The notes beneath the pieces were generated by a model. It did not search any database and had not been told where the DNA came from. It saw only the letters and a program-made list of their open reading frames with translations. Source: Candidatus Obscuribacterales bacterium (GTDB lineage: Bacteria; Cyanobacteriota; Vampirovibrionia; Obscuribacterales; Obscuribacteraceae). Taken from it: a stretch of 57,153 nt of DNA. The stretch's first letter is position 1, and each line of letters begins with the position of its first letter. Shown in pieces: positions 17,012 to 25,616 of the stretch. A program made the translations under genes and the position numbers. The stretch covers positions 1 to 57,153 of the forward strand of contig JAIERK010000097.1 in the NCBI GenBank assembly GCA_019746975.1, written 5' to 3'.

Positions 17012-17909
17012 AGCTGCAGGTCAAATCTGAGTGGCTAACCCACTGCTCAGCAGCATTAGCTTTGACTTGTCGCTCACGAAAATGTTGAGGGAAACCGCTT
17101 AGCTCTTCGATATATTCATCCTCGGCCGTCGTCCAGATGTCACCATGGGCGGTGCCGGGAAGGAGCAAAAATCGCTTGATGCCGCCAGCTGCCCGATGCA
17201 TATCATGCGAGTGCCTTACCGGAATAACTCGGTCGAGCTTGCCATGAATTAGAAGAAGCGGCACATCGGACTTTTCCAGAGTGGACAGACTATCCAGTGG
17301 TGGTAAGGGAAACAAACCAGCCGGATAAATCCGCAGCAATGGGAAATGTTCCGTCGCGACTCGTCTCAAGGAGGCGAACCCCGATTGCAAAACCAAACCG
17401 GAACACTGGCGCAGCGTCGACAAATAAGTTGCGACAGCCGCCCCCAGTGACTCTCCGTAAAGGATAATGCGCTGTGGCTCGATGCCCCGTTGCTTGACCA
17501 GATAATCGTACGCGGCCAGTCCGTCGCTGCAAATACCGTCGACGGTCGGAAGACCGGTACTGCGGCCAAAACCCTGATAGTCGTAGACGAATACTGAATA
17601 ACCCGCTTTGATCATCAGGCGCGACATATGATGTCGAATGGTCAAGTTGCCAGAATTACCATGATTGAACAAAATGACATAATCGCTGTCGGGCTTCTCG
17701 AAATACCACCCGTTAAGCCTCTGGTTGTTTTCACCCGTGAAGAAAACGTCTTCACCATCAATGCCTTCCAGGCAAGGTATGCCTTCCCAGTCTCGCGGAA
17801 ATCTGGCTGGAAAGAAAAGTAGCCGCCTGTACAAGCCATTGTTGAACCTGGGCGCCAGAACAAAATAAAGGACTAAAGCCAGTGCGCCGGTCAATATCTC
17901 AATTGGCAC
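16968..17909 (-). CDS. Membrane-anchored alpha/beta hydrolase (BEM46/ABHD13-like)
   Basis: 313 residues from GTG 17909, supported by GGAG eight bases upstream; the nearby ATG runs at once into a stop. An N-terminal hydrophobic helix (ILTGALALVLYFVLAP) anchors the catalytic domain. The oxyanion motif HGNSGN is at 83-88, the nucleophile S154 in YGESLGAA, the acid D226 in LIHGKLDRVIP and the base H255 in GTAHGDIW, so the triad is complete. The family includes lipases, thioesterases and peptidases; the substrate is unknown. The last ~30 residues (Ser/Cys-rich) exceed the usual family end and overlap the convergent remnant, so the C-terminus may be altered. Confidence 0.88.
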   Translation of the reverse strand: MPIEILTGALALVLYFVLAPRFNNGLYRRLLFFPARFPRDWEGIPCLEGIDGEDVFFTGENNQRLNGWYFEKPDSDYVILFNHGNSGNLTIRHHMSRLMIKAGYSVFVYDYQGFGRSTGLPTVDGICSDGLAAYDYLVKQRGIEPQRIILYGESLGAAVATYLSTLRQCSGLVLQSGFASLRRVATEHFPLLRIYPAGLFPLPPLDSLSTLEKSDVPLLLIHGKLDRVIPVRHSHDMHRAAGGIKRFLLLPGTAHGDIWTTAEDEYIEELSGFPQHFRERQVKANAAEQWVSHSDLTCSSKVCYKSSRSCEEC

Positions 17910-18017
17910 TAAAGCATCTCCGAGGTTAAGTCAGCGACTCACGGTCACTATAAGTAAGTTTAGCCCCAAAATAGCTTCTCGGCACAAATCATTTTTTTAG
18001 TGATCAAGCTACTCGGT

Positions 18018-18314
18018 CTAAGCTACTCGGCGCCTGAGCTCCCTGACCAGATCCTCTTGCCCTAGAACATATCCACGACGAGCCTGGTCGTCGGCATAAT
18101 TGGCAATTGAGCCAGCCAATTCCATAACCATGGAGGTGGGCGCAAACTCGGTTATCATATTCAAGAGTTGCTCAACCCTTTGCCAGTCGTCGGTTACGAG
18201 CGGCAGCGACTGATCGAGGCGTTCCATGACATAGCGCTGATCAACCGGTCTGCCCACTGGCTCAGTGCGCTTTTGGGTGGCTGTGCTGGTCTCTTTAGCA
18301 GATTTCTTTTTCAT
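18018..18314 (-). CDS. Hypothetical small protein
   Basis: 98 residues from ATG 18314 with AGGGG five bases upstream. The N-terminus is Lys/Thr-rich and probably disordered. From about residue 30 on the sequence is helical and amphipathic (VTDDWQRVEQLLNMITEF, then MVMELAGSIANYADDQARRG, then a basic LRRR tail). No recognised family. It lies between the hydrolase and the Sdh promoter region and shows no operon partner. Confidence 0.6.
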   Translation of the reverse strand: MKKKSAKETSTATQKRTEPVGRPVDQRYVMERLDQSLPLVTDDWQRVEQLLNMITEFAPTSMVMELAGSIANYADDQARRGYVLGQEDLVRELRRRVA

Positions 18315-18585
18315 TTCATCCCCTAGCCGAACGGTACGCTAGACACCTTCCGTTCGTTCCTTCACTTTCTCAACCACTCACAATTGAGAATTAGGCAGCG
18401 TCTACCGATTAAAAAGACGCCATGTTTCCGTTCGAGTTCCGCACGGGTTGCCAATATACGAGTCTTGAAAGCCGCCTGAAATGGCACTCCGGGCAAAGAT
18501 TACACGCAACTAATATTCAATCGAATATACATCCGCCTCATACACCTTACAAACGGTCAATATTCCTTAGTCATAAGCTCTTAGT

Positions 18586-18594
18586 TGATATAAT
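18586..18594 (+). promoter_or_regulatory. Extended -10 promoter of sdhCAB
   Basis: TGATATAAT contains a perfect TATAAT (18589-18594) with the extended TGn element. No good -35 hexamer lies 16-18 bases upstream, as is usual for extended -10 promoters. A start near 18601 would give an approximately 200-nt untranslated leader before sdhC. Confidence 0.5.
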
Positions 18595-18615
18595 CAGCTG
18601 CGGAGAAGGATAGCC

Positions 18616-18706
18616 CAGCGCCAAGACGAGGGCGCAGCGATCTACCTTCCCGTTGCTTCAGGTTACCAATCGGCATCGTGTTTATTCACTCATATCGCTG
18701 GCGCTG
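18616..18706 (+). promoter_or_regulatory. sdh leader with mutually exclusive pairings
   Basis: CAGCGCCA (18616-18623) is perfectly complementary to TGGCGCTG (18699-18706). The same left segment can instead form a local hairpin, GCGCC (18618-18622) with GGCGC (18631-18635), while AGCGAT (18636-18641) can pair with ATCGCT (18694-18699). Competing pairings of this kind suggest leader-mediated control of the operon. No known riboswitch is recognised. Bases 18315-18585 hold no gene I can support. Confidence 0.35.
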
Positions 18707-18803
18707 TCGAAGTATCTGACGGGGCCTGCTAATACAAACACGCGTTGTCATTAGCCGAAGCCAATTTGCGACTCGCGTCCTTTAAAAATAGAAGGATTCT
18801 CAG

Positions 18804-19559
18804 ATGACTACATCTCCTACCGTGGAAAACGCGGCACACTCCGGGCGAACAGCTAGAACCGACAACTGGTGGGCAAGTCCGCTCATGGTGGCACTCGGAT
18901 TTCTGGCGTTCATTATCTATGCGACCTATCGCGCATTCGAAAATAACTACTACGAAGTCAATCAGTATTTGTCACCGTTTTATTCGCCAAAACTGATCTT
19001 CGACTGGTGGCATTTTTCGCCGGCTCTCCTTATCCTCTGGGTACCAGCTGGATTTCGCGCGACCTGCTACTACTACCGCAAAGCCTATTATCGAGCTTAT
19101 TTCTTGACTCCTCCAGCTTGCGGCGTCGTTGGCACCCAGGGCTCCAGCTATTGCGGCGAGACGAAGTTTCCGTGGGTTTTACAGAACCTGCACCGCTACT
19201 TCTTCTACGCAGCGGCGATTGTTCTGTTGATTCTCTGGTACGACGCAATCATTTCATTCAAGACCCCGGACGGGCACTTCAGCGTCAGCCTTCTGAGCCT
19301 CGTCATGGTGCTCAACTGTGTCTTGCTCTCGGGCTACACATTCGGATGCCACGCCTACCGTCACCTCTGCGGCGGCGCTCTCAACTGCTTCAGCTCTAAC
19401 GAACAGGCAAAAACCAGATTCAAGGTCTGGCAGTTCGTCACCAGACTCAACGAACACCACATGGGGTGGGCGTGGGCCAGTTTGTTCTCGGTGGGCTTCA
19501 CCGACTTCTTTGTCTCTCAAGTAGCTCGCGGCAATATGGGCCCGATACCGTTTTTCTAA
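18804..19559 (+). CDS. sdhC: Succinate dehydrogenase membrane anchor, Sdh1 type
   Basis: 251-residue integral membrane subunit that anchors SdhAB and passes electrons to quinone. AAGGA lies seven bases before ATG 18804. Five hydrophobic stretches are visible (about 27-42, 70-82, 131-150, 160-177, 222-240). The sequence AGFRATCYYYRKAYYRAYF (82-100) and the acidic-aromatic LHRYFFYA (129-136) recall the single-polypeptide anchors of actinobacterial Sdh1 rather than the haem-b SdhC/SdhD pair. The loop-proximal G-C-H-A-Y-R-H-L-C (C182, H183, H187, C189) is a striking Cys2His2 set that could ligate a metal centre. It is first in sdhCAB, with 39 bases to sdhA. Confidence 0.85.
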   Translation: MTTSPTVENAAHSGRTARTDNWWASPLMVALGFLAFIIYATYRAFENNYYEVNQYLSPFYSPKLIFDWWHFSPALLILWVPAGFRATCYYYRKAYYRAYFLTPPACGVVGTQGSSYCGETKFPWVLQNLHRYFFYAAAIVLLILWYDAIISFKTPDGHFSVSLLSLVMVLNCVLLSGYTFGCHAYRHLCGGALNCFSSNEQAKTRFKVWQFVTRLNEHHMGWAWASLFSVGFTDFFVSQVARGNMGPIPFF

Positions 19560-19598
19560 GTCGACTAAGGCGCTTCAGCAATAACGCAGGAAAAGAAA

Positions 19599-21419
19599 AT
19601 GGCTAATTACGAAACTCACGAACATGATGTCATAGTGGTAGGCGCCGGCGGCGCAGGGCTACGAGCGGCAATCGAAGTATCAGCTCAGGGACTCTCGGTC
19701 GGCCTCGTTTGCAAATCGCTTCTCGGCAAGGCTCACACTGTCATGGCAGAAGGTGGAATCGCAGCGGCTCTCGCTAACGTCGATCCGCAAGATGGGTGGC
19801 AAACCCATTTTCGAGATACCATGCGCGGTGGCAAGATGCTCAACAACTGGCGCATGGCACAGCTACACGCCCAAGAGGCTCCAGACCGCGTTCGCGAACT
19901 GGAGCGCTGGGGAGCCGTTTTCGATAGAACCAAAGATGGAAGGATTCTGCAGCGCGCCTTCGGTGGACACAAATGGAAAAGGCTCTGTCACGTAGGCGAC
20001 AGAACAGGGCTGGAGATGATCCGCACTTTGCAAGATCAAGGCGTTCACCAGGGCATCACTGTCTACATGGAATGCACGATTTCGAAGCTCTTGAAGGATG
20101 GCGACAAGATCTCCGGTGCCTTCGGCTACTTTCGCGAAGACGGTCGCTATGTTCTATTTAAAACCAAGGCTGTCGTCCTCGCTACAGGCGGAGTCGGCAA
20201 AATCTACTCGGTAACATCCAATTCCTGGGAGTATACATCCGACGGTCAAGGTCTGGCATACGAGGCAGGCGCCGATTTGATCGATATGGAATTCGTCCAA
20301 TTTCACCCGACAGGTATGGTCTGGCCCCCAGGCGTGCGCGGTCTGCTCGTGACTGAAGGGGTACGCGGAGAAGGCGGTATATTGCGCAACAGCAAGGGTG
20401 AACGCTTCATGTTCAAATACCTGCCTGAAGCTACTAAAAATGACTATGCCGCCACCGAAGAGGAAGCGAAAGAGTGGGTTGAAGCCACAATCCATGGAAA
20501 GAAATCCGAAGCTCGTCGTCCACCAGAACTCTCTACTAGAGACAACGTCGCCCGCGCAATTTATATTGAGAACAAAGAAGGGCGCGGCTCCCCGCATGGC
20601 GGAGTATTCCTCGATATCAGCTATCAGGACTCGGAGCGTGTCAAGAAAAAGCTCCCTTCCATGTATCACCAATTCAAAGAGCTAGCCGACGTAGACATCA
20701 CAGAAGGTCCAATGGAAGTTGGTCCGACATGCCACTACATCATGGGTGGTATCAGAGTGGAAGCGGACTCGGCACAAACACGCGTGCCCGGACTGTTTGC
20801 AGCAGGCGAATGTGCAGGAGGAATGCACGGATCCAACCGCCTCGGCGGCAACTCGCTGTCCGATCTCGTCGTTTTCGGACGTCGTGCGGGATTGGGAGCG
20901 TCCACCTATGCCAAAAGCGTAAGCGGTCAACCATCAATCAACGACTCCGACATCAACCTCGCAATCGAAGAGTTGGAGGCCCCGTTCAATAGAGAAGGGA
21001 AGAATCCATACGACGTTGCGAAACACATGAATTCGATCATGGACGCATACGTAGGAATCTTCAGAGAACAAAAGGATATGGAAACAGGCGTCGCTAAGCT
21101 GGAAGAGCTGAAAAAAGACGTAGCCAATGTTGCCGTCAAAGGTGGCAAGGCATACAACCCGGGCTGGCACCTGTGTCGAGACCTGAAGAACATGATGGTT
21201 GCCGCTGAAGCGATTGCTCGAAGCGCACTATCACGTCCAGAAAGTCGAGGCGCCCACAGTCGGCTCGACTTCCCGGACACCGATAACGGCAAGTGGAGTA
21301 CCGTCAACACATCTGTATATAAAGACGGCGATGAGATGAAGCTGGAGCATACGCCACTACCGGTAATGCCGGATGAATTGAAGGAGCTTTTTGAGGAGAA
21401 GGAGAAGGCCCATGCGTAA
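19599..21419 (+). CDS. sdhA: Succinate dehydrogenase flavoprotein subunit
   Basis: 606-residue FAD subunit oxidising succinate to fumarate at the cytoplasmic face of the membrane. AGGA is seven bases before ATG 19599. The Rossmann dinucleotide motif VVGAGGAGLRAA spans 13-24. H46 in KAHTVMAEGG is the predicted covalent FAD attachment histidine. The active-site segment HPTGMVWPPGVRGLL and the capping-domain motif TEGVRGEGG are intact, as is the C-terminal Arg/His region RLGGNSLSDLVVFGRRAG. Length and motifs fit an Sdh1-type flavoprotein. The stop overlaps the sdhB start by 8 bases, indicating tight coupling. Confidence 0.96.
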   Translation: MANYETHEHDVIVVGAGGAGLRAAIEVSAQGLSVGLVCKSLLGKAHTVMAEGGIAAALANVDPQDGWQTHFRDTMRGGKMLNNWRMAQLHAQEAPDRVRELERWGAVFDRTKDGRILQRAFGGHKWKRLCHVGDRTGLEMIRTLQDQGVHQGITVYMECTISKLLKDGDKISGAFGYFREDGRYVLFKTKAVVLATGGVGKIYSVTSNSWEYTSDGQGLAYEAGADLIDMEFVQFHPTGMVWPPGVRGLLVTEGVRGEGGILRNSKGERFMFKYLPEATKNDYAATEEEAKEWVEATIHGKKSEARRPPELSTRDNVARAIYIENKEGRGSPHGGVFLDISYQDSERVKKKLPSMYHQFKELADVDITEGPMEVGPTCHYIMGGIRVEADSAQTRVPGLFAAGECAGGMHGSNRLGGNSLSDLVVFGRRAGLGASTYAKSVSGQPSINDSDINLAIEELEAPFNREGKNPYDVAKHMNSIMDAYVGIFREQKDMETGVAKLEELKKDVANVAVKGGKAYNPGWHLCRDLKNMMVAAEAIARSALSRPESRGAHSRLDFPDTDNGKWSTVNTSVYKDGDEMKLEHTPLPVMPDELKELFEEKEKAHA

Positions 21420-22152
21420 GGCGACCTTGAAAGTATTCCGCGGCGACAAAAACGGCGGGGACTACACGAAATACGAAGTGCCGGTGGAAGAGGGCATGGT
21501 GGTTCTCGACGCCATCCACTACATCCAGGCTAAAGACGCACCCGATCTTGCCGTCAGGTGGAACTGCAAAGCCGCAAAATGCGGTTCGTGCAGCGCTGAG
21601 GTCAATGGTAAGCCCAGCCTGATGTGCAAAACAAGAATGGATCGTTTCGAAGATGGCGAAGAGATTCAGGTGCAGCCGGTCAAAACCTTCCCCATAATCA
21701 AAGATCTTGTGACCGATGTCTCGTGGAACTATGAAGTCAACAAGAAGATCAAGGGCTTCAGCCCGCCCCAGGATGACAACGAGTGGATCATTTACCAGGA
21801 AGATATCGATCGCGTTCAGGAATTCCGTAAGTGTATCGAGTGCTTCCTTTGCCAGGACGTCTGCCACGTATTGAGAGACCATGATCGCAAGGATGCCTTC
21901 ATGGGACCACGATTCTTGGTGCGCACGGCCGGTCTGGAAATGCATCCGAAAGATACAGCCAATCGCATGAAGTACCTCAAAGACGAAGGTCACATCGGCT
22001 TCTGCAACATTACCAAGTGCTGCTCCGAGGTTTGTCCCGAAGATATCCATATCACCGACAACGCTATCATTCCACTTAAGGAACGAGTCGTAGACGAGTT
22101 CTACGATCCAGTGGCCAAAATCTTCAAGTCGATATTCGGCGGCAAGAAATAG
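21412..22152 (+). CDS. sdhB: Succinate dehydrogenase iron-sulfur subunit
   Basis: 246 residues from ATG 21412, inside the end of sdhA; the frame extends seven codons upstream (poly-Arg) but the family begins at MRKATLKVF. It carries the electron wire. [2Fe-2S] ligands are C52, C57, C60 and C72; the [4Fe-4S] set is C141, C144, C147 and C151 (CIECFLCQDVC); and the [3Fe-4S] set is C198, C204 and C208 (CNITKCCSEVCP). All eleven cluster positions are cysteine. Its TAG directly abuts the stop of the convergent lipoprotein gene with no base between, so no dedicated terminator separates the two. Confidence 0.96.
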   Translation: MRKATLKVFRGDKNGGDYTKYEVPVEEGMVVLDAIHYIQAKDAPDLAVRWNCKAAKCGSCSAEVNGKPSLMCKTRMDRFEDGEEIQVQPVKTFPIIKDLVTDVSWNYEVNKKIKGFSPPQDDNEWIIYQEDIDRVQEFRKCIECFLCQDVCHVLRDHDRKDAFMGPRFLVRTAGLEMHPKDTANRMKYLKDEGHIGFCNITKCCSEVCPEDIHITDNAIIPLKERVVDEFYDPVAKIFKSIFGGKK

Positions 22153-22587
22153 TTAGTATCGTCGATAGACAGTCTTTATCGGGGCGCTGTGCGTGTCTGA
22201 TTCAGGATCGACCTCGACCACGACAGCTTCATTCGTCTTGATCGACTTGATCTCGAAGCTGCCGTCCAAAATTGCCGTATGTTTTGTCGTGAATTCAAAA
22301 TCTCCCGACAACCTCTGAAACTGATATTTGAGCGAGTTGACGACCTGAGCACTGGTCACGTTGTGGCCAGGAAAAGTCTGGACATTCTGCTTGATCGCCA
22401 CTATCGTGCCAGGAAACTTCAGTCCTTCGCGCTGGCACATCGTAACAATCCGGGAGGCTCTGACATCAGCGCTATCGGCTGGATTCGCCAGCGGCTCCGC
22501 GCTTGGATCGCCGGGACCCGGACCACAAGCCGTCATAAACAGACTAGAGACCATGGCTATAGTCGTTGGAATAATCTTGATTCTCAT
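22153..22587 (-). CDS. Small lipoprotein, unknown function
   Basis: 144 residues from ATG 22587. The N-terminus MRIKIIPTTIAMVSSLFMTAC is a lipoprotein signal with lipobox F-M-T-A-C, so the mature protein would be lipid-anchored at C21 followed by a Gly/Pro/Ser-rich linker. The globular part has a beta-prone region (FEFTTKHTAILDGSFEIKSI and VVVEVDPESD). No family recognised. The stop lies back-to-back with that of sdhB. Confidence 0.75.
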   Translation of the reverse strand: MRIKIIPTTIAMVSSLFMTACGPGPGDPSAEPLANPADSADVRASRIVTMCQREGLKFPGTIVAIKQNVQTFPGHNVTSAQVVNSLKYQFQRLSGDFEFTTKHTAILDGSFEIKSIKTNEAVVVEVDPESDTHSAPIKTVYRRY

Positions 22588-22737
22588 CTCACACCCATCT
22601 CAACGCAACAACTCCGACCATCTCCTGCCACTATATTACCCGATCAGCATTAAGGAGAAACGTAAACCGCGGTACGAGCAGAATGACACCGCGTCATAAC
22701 AACGAGCTCGAAACTATGACGTTCGAGCCATCGCTTC

Positions 22738-23043
22738 TCACGTGCAAATAAAGTATCGCACTGGACCTCGTCCGGAATTGACGGCCAGATGTTTCGTCCC
22801 AGCCGGCAATACTAGCTCGTCTCCAGCTTCGACCAGGTATTCATCTCCGTGCACTATGAAACGTATCGTCCCGTCATAAACAACGATGATTTCGTCTTCG
22901 CCGTGACAATGTTCACTATATCTGGTACCGGCAGCATCTTCCCGGGACATCACTGACAGTCCGTTTTTCCTCAGCAGACTTCTAGGCGCTGAAGAGTCAA
23001 GATTAACATACTTGGCTTTGTTCAACGCCAGAGTTCCGGACAT
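22738..23043 (-). CDS. Small single-domain cupin
   Basis: 101-residue protein with one conserved beta-barrel cupin. Motif 1 reads YSEHCHGEDEIIVVYDG (metal ligands His, His, Glu) and motif 2 is GDELVLPAGTKHLAVNSG (final His). Such proteins are metal-dependent isomerases, dioxygenases or sensors; the substrate is unknown. ATG 23043 lies seven bases after the rlpA stop, so it is the last gene of a TPR-rlpA-cupin operon. Confidence 0.85.
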   Translation of the reverse strand: MSGTLALNKAKYVNLDSSAPRSLLRKNGLSVMSREDAAGTRYSEHCHGEDEIIVVYDGTIRFIVHGDEYLVEAGDELVLPAGTKHLAVNSGRGPVRYFICT

Positions 23044-23050
23044 TTGTCAG

Positions 23051-23683
23051 CTAGTCCACGAATGAAATCATGGTCGAGTCGAAATCGAAATTGACGTCGG
23101 CATCCTCAACATCAGAGCATAAAGCCTGGTCAGAGTTGATTGCCAGAGCAACAAAATGTTTTTCAGGAAGGAAACCGATTACAGCTTTGTTGATGGAGCT
23201 CGATGAGGGACCATTCTTTCCGAGAACGGTGCAATCGACGAACGCGACACCACCAAGCAAGATACCAAGCTTCTCTGCGGCGCCTCTGGACAAGTCGAGG
23301 ACGCGACCTTTCGCGTACGGGCCCCTATCGTTGACTTTGACAATGACGCTTTTACCGGTGCGCGGATTCTCAACCAAGACCTTGGTCCCGAATGGCAGCT
23401 TTCTGTGAGCCGCCGTGCATTTCTTGATGTCAAAAATCTCGCCCGAAGCCGTTTTCCTACCTTGAAATTGACCGCCATACCACGAAACATTACCGCTGAA
23501 CGTAGGTTCTGAGCTAGTTGTCGTCGTGGTCGTGGTCGAAGTCGTTTTGGATTCATCAGCGCGGGCGGATAGTTGAGACCCTGCAAGTAACACCACAGAT
23601 AGTGCCGCTCCAGCCCAGAACCGAGGTCGGGTTACGCGAGCGAGTGAGGACATGCCACCAGGAACACAATCATCGGATTCCAT
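23051..23683 (-). CDS. rlpA: RlpA-like double-psi beta-barrel protein
   Basis: 210 residues from ATG 23683, with GGAG eight bases upstream. A signal sequence (FWAGAALSVVLLAGSQLSARA) is followed by a Thr/Ser-rich linker. The RlpA barrel spans about 60-150: NVSWYGGQFQGRKTASGEIF, then CTAAHRKLPFGTKVLVENP, then VKVNDRGPYAKGRVLDLS. The Asp of NDRGPY and the Glu of ASGE correspond to residues needed in lytic transglycosylases acting on denuded peptidoglycan. The ~60-residue C-terminal extension is not a SPOR domain. It is probably a cell-wall remodelling or division protein. Confidence 0.88.
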   Translation of the reverse strand: MESDDCVPGGMSSLARVTRPRFWAGAALSVVLLAGSQLSARADESKTTSTTTTTTTSSEPTFSGNVSWYGGQFQGRKTASGEIFDIKKCTAAHRKLPFGTKVLVENPRTGKSVIVKVNDRGPYAKGRVLDLSRGAAEKLGILLGGVAFVDCTVLGKNGPSSSSINKAVIGFLPEKHFVALAINSDQALCSDVEDADVNFDFDSTMISFVD

Positions 23684-23729
23684 TCAATGTCTCCTTTTAT
23701 GCCACAGTTATTCGCCGACAGTCCGACAA

Positions 23730-25310
23730 CTATTCGCCGGCAGATTCCTCTATCTTTTCTGCTTTTTTCTCCAGGACTTCGGCCTCGTTTGGCTGCTTCA
23801 AGGCGCGCAGAACAGATGCGTAATGCCTCATGGCTGCTGCCACCTCACTCGATTCGGCACCGTCCTGATGTGTCCGAATCTCGATGACCGTTTGGTATAG
23901 TTTTTTGGCCTCCTCGAATTTTCCAAGCTGTTCGTAGACTCTAGCCAGGTTGTTGAGGTAGATACCAGATTCGGGCGTGGATTTCTCGCTGCGCTTCTCG
24001 TCTACCGTCAGTGCTTGTTTGAGAAAGGTTTCGGCTTTCTCAAGACTTCCTTGCTGCTTGTATAGCATAGCCATGTCATTTAGTTTCTTCGCGAGCAATT
24101 TATTATCAGTTCTTTCGGTAGTGCCCTCGAGATCGCCCCGTATTTGGTCGTTGAGCTTAATCGCACCCTCGAGATCGTCCGTTTGACGATAAGTATCTTC
24201 CAGTCGATCCAGGACTTTGAGCCGCATCACCCCAGCGCTAGAGCCGACTCTGTCGCATATTGAAAGAGCTCTCTCGTAAACCTTTTTGGCGTTCGGGTAT
24301 TCATCCAATTCTTGATACATCTGCCCCATATCGCTCAAGGTGTCAATCAGCGAAGCATCGTAGTCTCCAAACGAGGATTCCTGCATCGAAAGCGCCTCCT
24401 CGTATAGAGGCTTAGCCTTGTCGCTCGATCCCAATTCACGCTCGACGAGCGCCAGATTCTTGAGAGCCGCTACTTTTTGTTGCGGTGTTGCCGACGGTGC
24501 CTTTTTCACAATGTCGAGCGAACGGCGCAAAAGGGGCTCCGCCTCCTCGAACTTATTTTGCTCACGGAAATTGAGAGCCATGGTATTCAGGTTGCTTGCG
24601 ACCTCAAGGCTGTCGCCACCAAGAGCCTTTTCTCGGATGTTCAAGCTATCCTTGTATAGCTTATCGGCTTCGGAAGCTTCACCAAGAAAACGCTTTGCCA
24701 GTGCCAGATTATTCTGTATAACCGCAACGGGCGGACTTTGCTCGCCGAAATTCTTCTTTGCGATAGCAAGCGACTTAGTCAGAGCATCGGCCGCTTCTTT
24801 ATATTTTTTCGTAGCCTGGTAAGCTCCTGCCAATCTGTTAAGGCTGACAGACAGAGCCGGTTCCATGTCGCCTTTGTTCTTCTCGATAAGCGTGTTAACT
24901 ACAATGATTACGCTAATTGCTTCGTCGAAGCGCTTTTCCGCGAGGTACGAAGAGGCCAGGTTGTTAAGCGTGGGTACAAGCGCATAACTGTCGTTGCCCA
25001 ATACTTTGCGCTTAAGCGCGATCGAATCAGAATAGTATTTCTGCGCTTGCTCGCGTGACTTCATAGCATCATAAACCAGACCCAGGTCATTGAGTGTGGT
25101 GGCACGGTCTTCATCGCTAACGCTCTCCGCAAGCGCTCTGTTGAGACTCTCTACAGCGCTTGGGTAATTGCCGGACTTGAGAGCCGAAGCGCCCTCGTCC
25201 ATTTGCTTGCGCCAAGCCGCGTGATCTGCGATAGCGGGAAGGAAAGTACCTCCTACAGCGATAAAGACAGTCAAGGCAGTGAGTAATTTTTTTCTGTCGC
25301 TAACGTTCAT
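23730..25310 (-). CDS. Secreted kinesin-light-chain-type TPR protein
   Basis: 526 residues from ATG 25310 (GAGG six bases upstream). An N-terminal signal peptide ends near AIADH. The rest is almost entirely TPR hairpins of the 42-residue kinesin-light-chain spacing, about ten repeats. Typical units are TTLNDLGLVYDAMKSREQAQ, VIQNNLALAKRFLGEASEAD and IYLNNLARVYEQLGKFEEAK. It should form a superhelical protein-binding scaffold in the periplasm. It is first of the TPR-rlpA-cupin run (46 bases to rlpA), so a role in organising envelope enzymes is reasonable but inferred. Confidence 0.88.
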   Translation of the reverse strand: MNVSDRKKLLTALTVFIAVGGTFLPAIADHAAWRKQMDEGASALKSGNYPSAVESLNRALAESVSDEDRATTLNDLGLVYDAMKSREQAQKYYSDSIALKRKVLGNDSYALVPTLNNLASSYLAEKRFDEAISVIIVVNTLIEKNKGDMEPALSVSLNRLAGAYQATKKYKEAADALTKSLAIAKKNFGEQSPPVAVIQNNLALAKRFLGEASEADKLYKDSLNIREKALGGDSLEVASNLNTMALNFREQNKFEEAEPLLRRSLDIVKKAPSATPQQKVAALKNLALVERELGSSDKAKPLYEEALSMQESSFGDYDASLIDTLSDMGQMYQELDEYPNAKKVYERALSICDRVGSSAGVMRLKVLDRLEDTYRQTDDLEGAIKLNDQIRGDLEGTTERTDNKLLAKKLNDMAMLYKQQGSLEKAETFLKQALTVDEKRSEKSTPESGIYLNNLARVYEQLGKFEEAKKLYQTVIEIRTHQDGAESSEVAAAMRHYASVLRALKQPNEAEVLEKKAEKIEESAGE

Positions 25311-25616
25311 GAGCAGCCTCTGTTGAACTTCACGGGACTTCTATAGGTCCCAAAATTTAAGCACTAACGAGTAAGGTTTCCATTAAATCAGTTGTAAACA
25401 AATGTCGATTCTGATTGGGAAAAGTTTCATTCAAACCATAGCACAGTATGCCGATAACTATTTCGATGGAATGTCGTAAATAAGTGTTGACTGCGCACTG
25501 CGCACTGCGTACGAATGATTGGTGACTGACTCGGCTCTTGTAGCTATTTAAGGCTCTGGTCGCCCTACAAGAAATTGGACCATTGGCTTAAACTTCGGCT
25601 TCGCCGACCTGAGATA
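25311..25616. other. Spacer with short tandem repeat
   Basis: About 300 bases without a gene. At 25491-25509 there are 2.7 copies of the 7-mer CTGCGCA. I see no convincing promoter or terminator. The stretch separates two minus-strand genes. Confidence 0.45.

Noticed and set aside
18431..18452. GTTCGAGTTCC resembling a tRNA T-arm
   Set aside because: No matching acceptor, D-arm or anticodon stem could be formed around it on either strand.
18422..18613. 63-codon plus-strand frame upstream of sdhC
   Set aside because: Overlaps the predicted extended -10 promoter and has no ribosome site.
21304..22050. 248-codon open frame on the minus strand opposite sdhB
   Set aside because: It lies antisense to a gene with all iron-sulfur cysteines intact; its translation resembles no family and mirrors the codon bias of sdhB.
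23500..23580. Thr codon run in rlpA as a phase-variable microsatellite
   Set aside because: Codons are mixed and the run lies in a normal exported linker; no pure repeat long enough for slippage.
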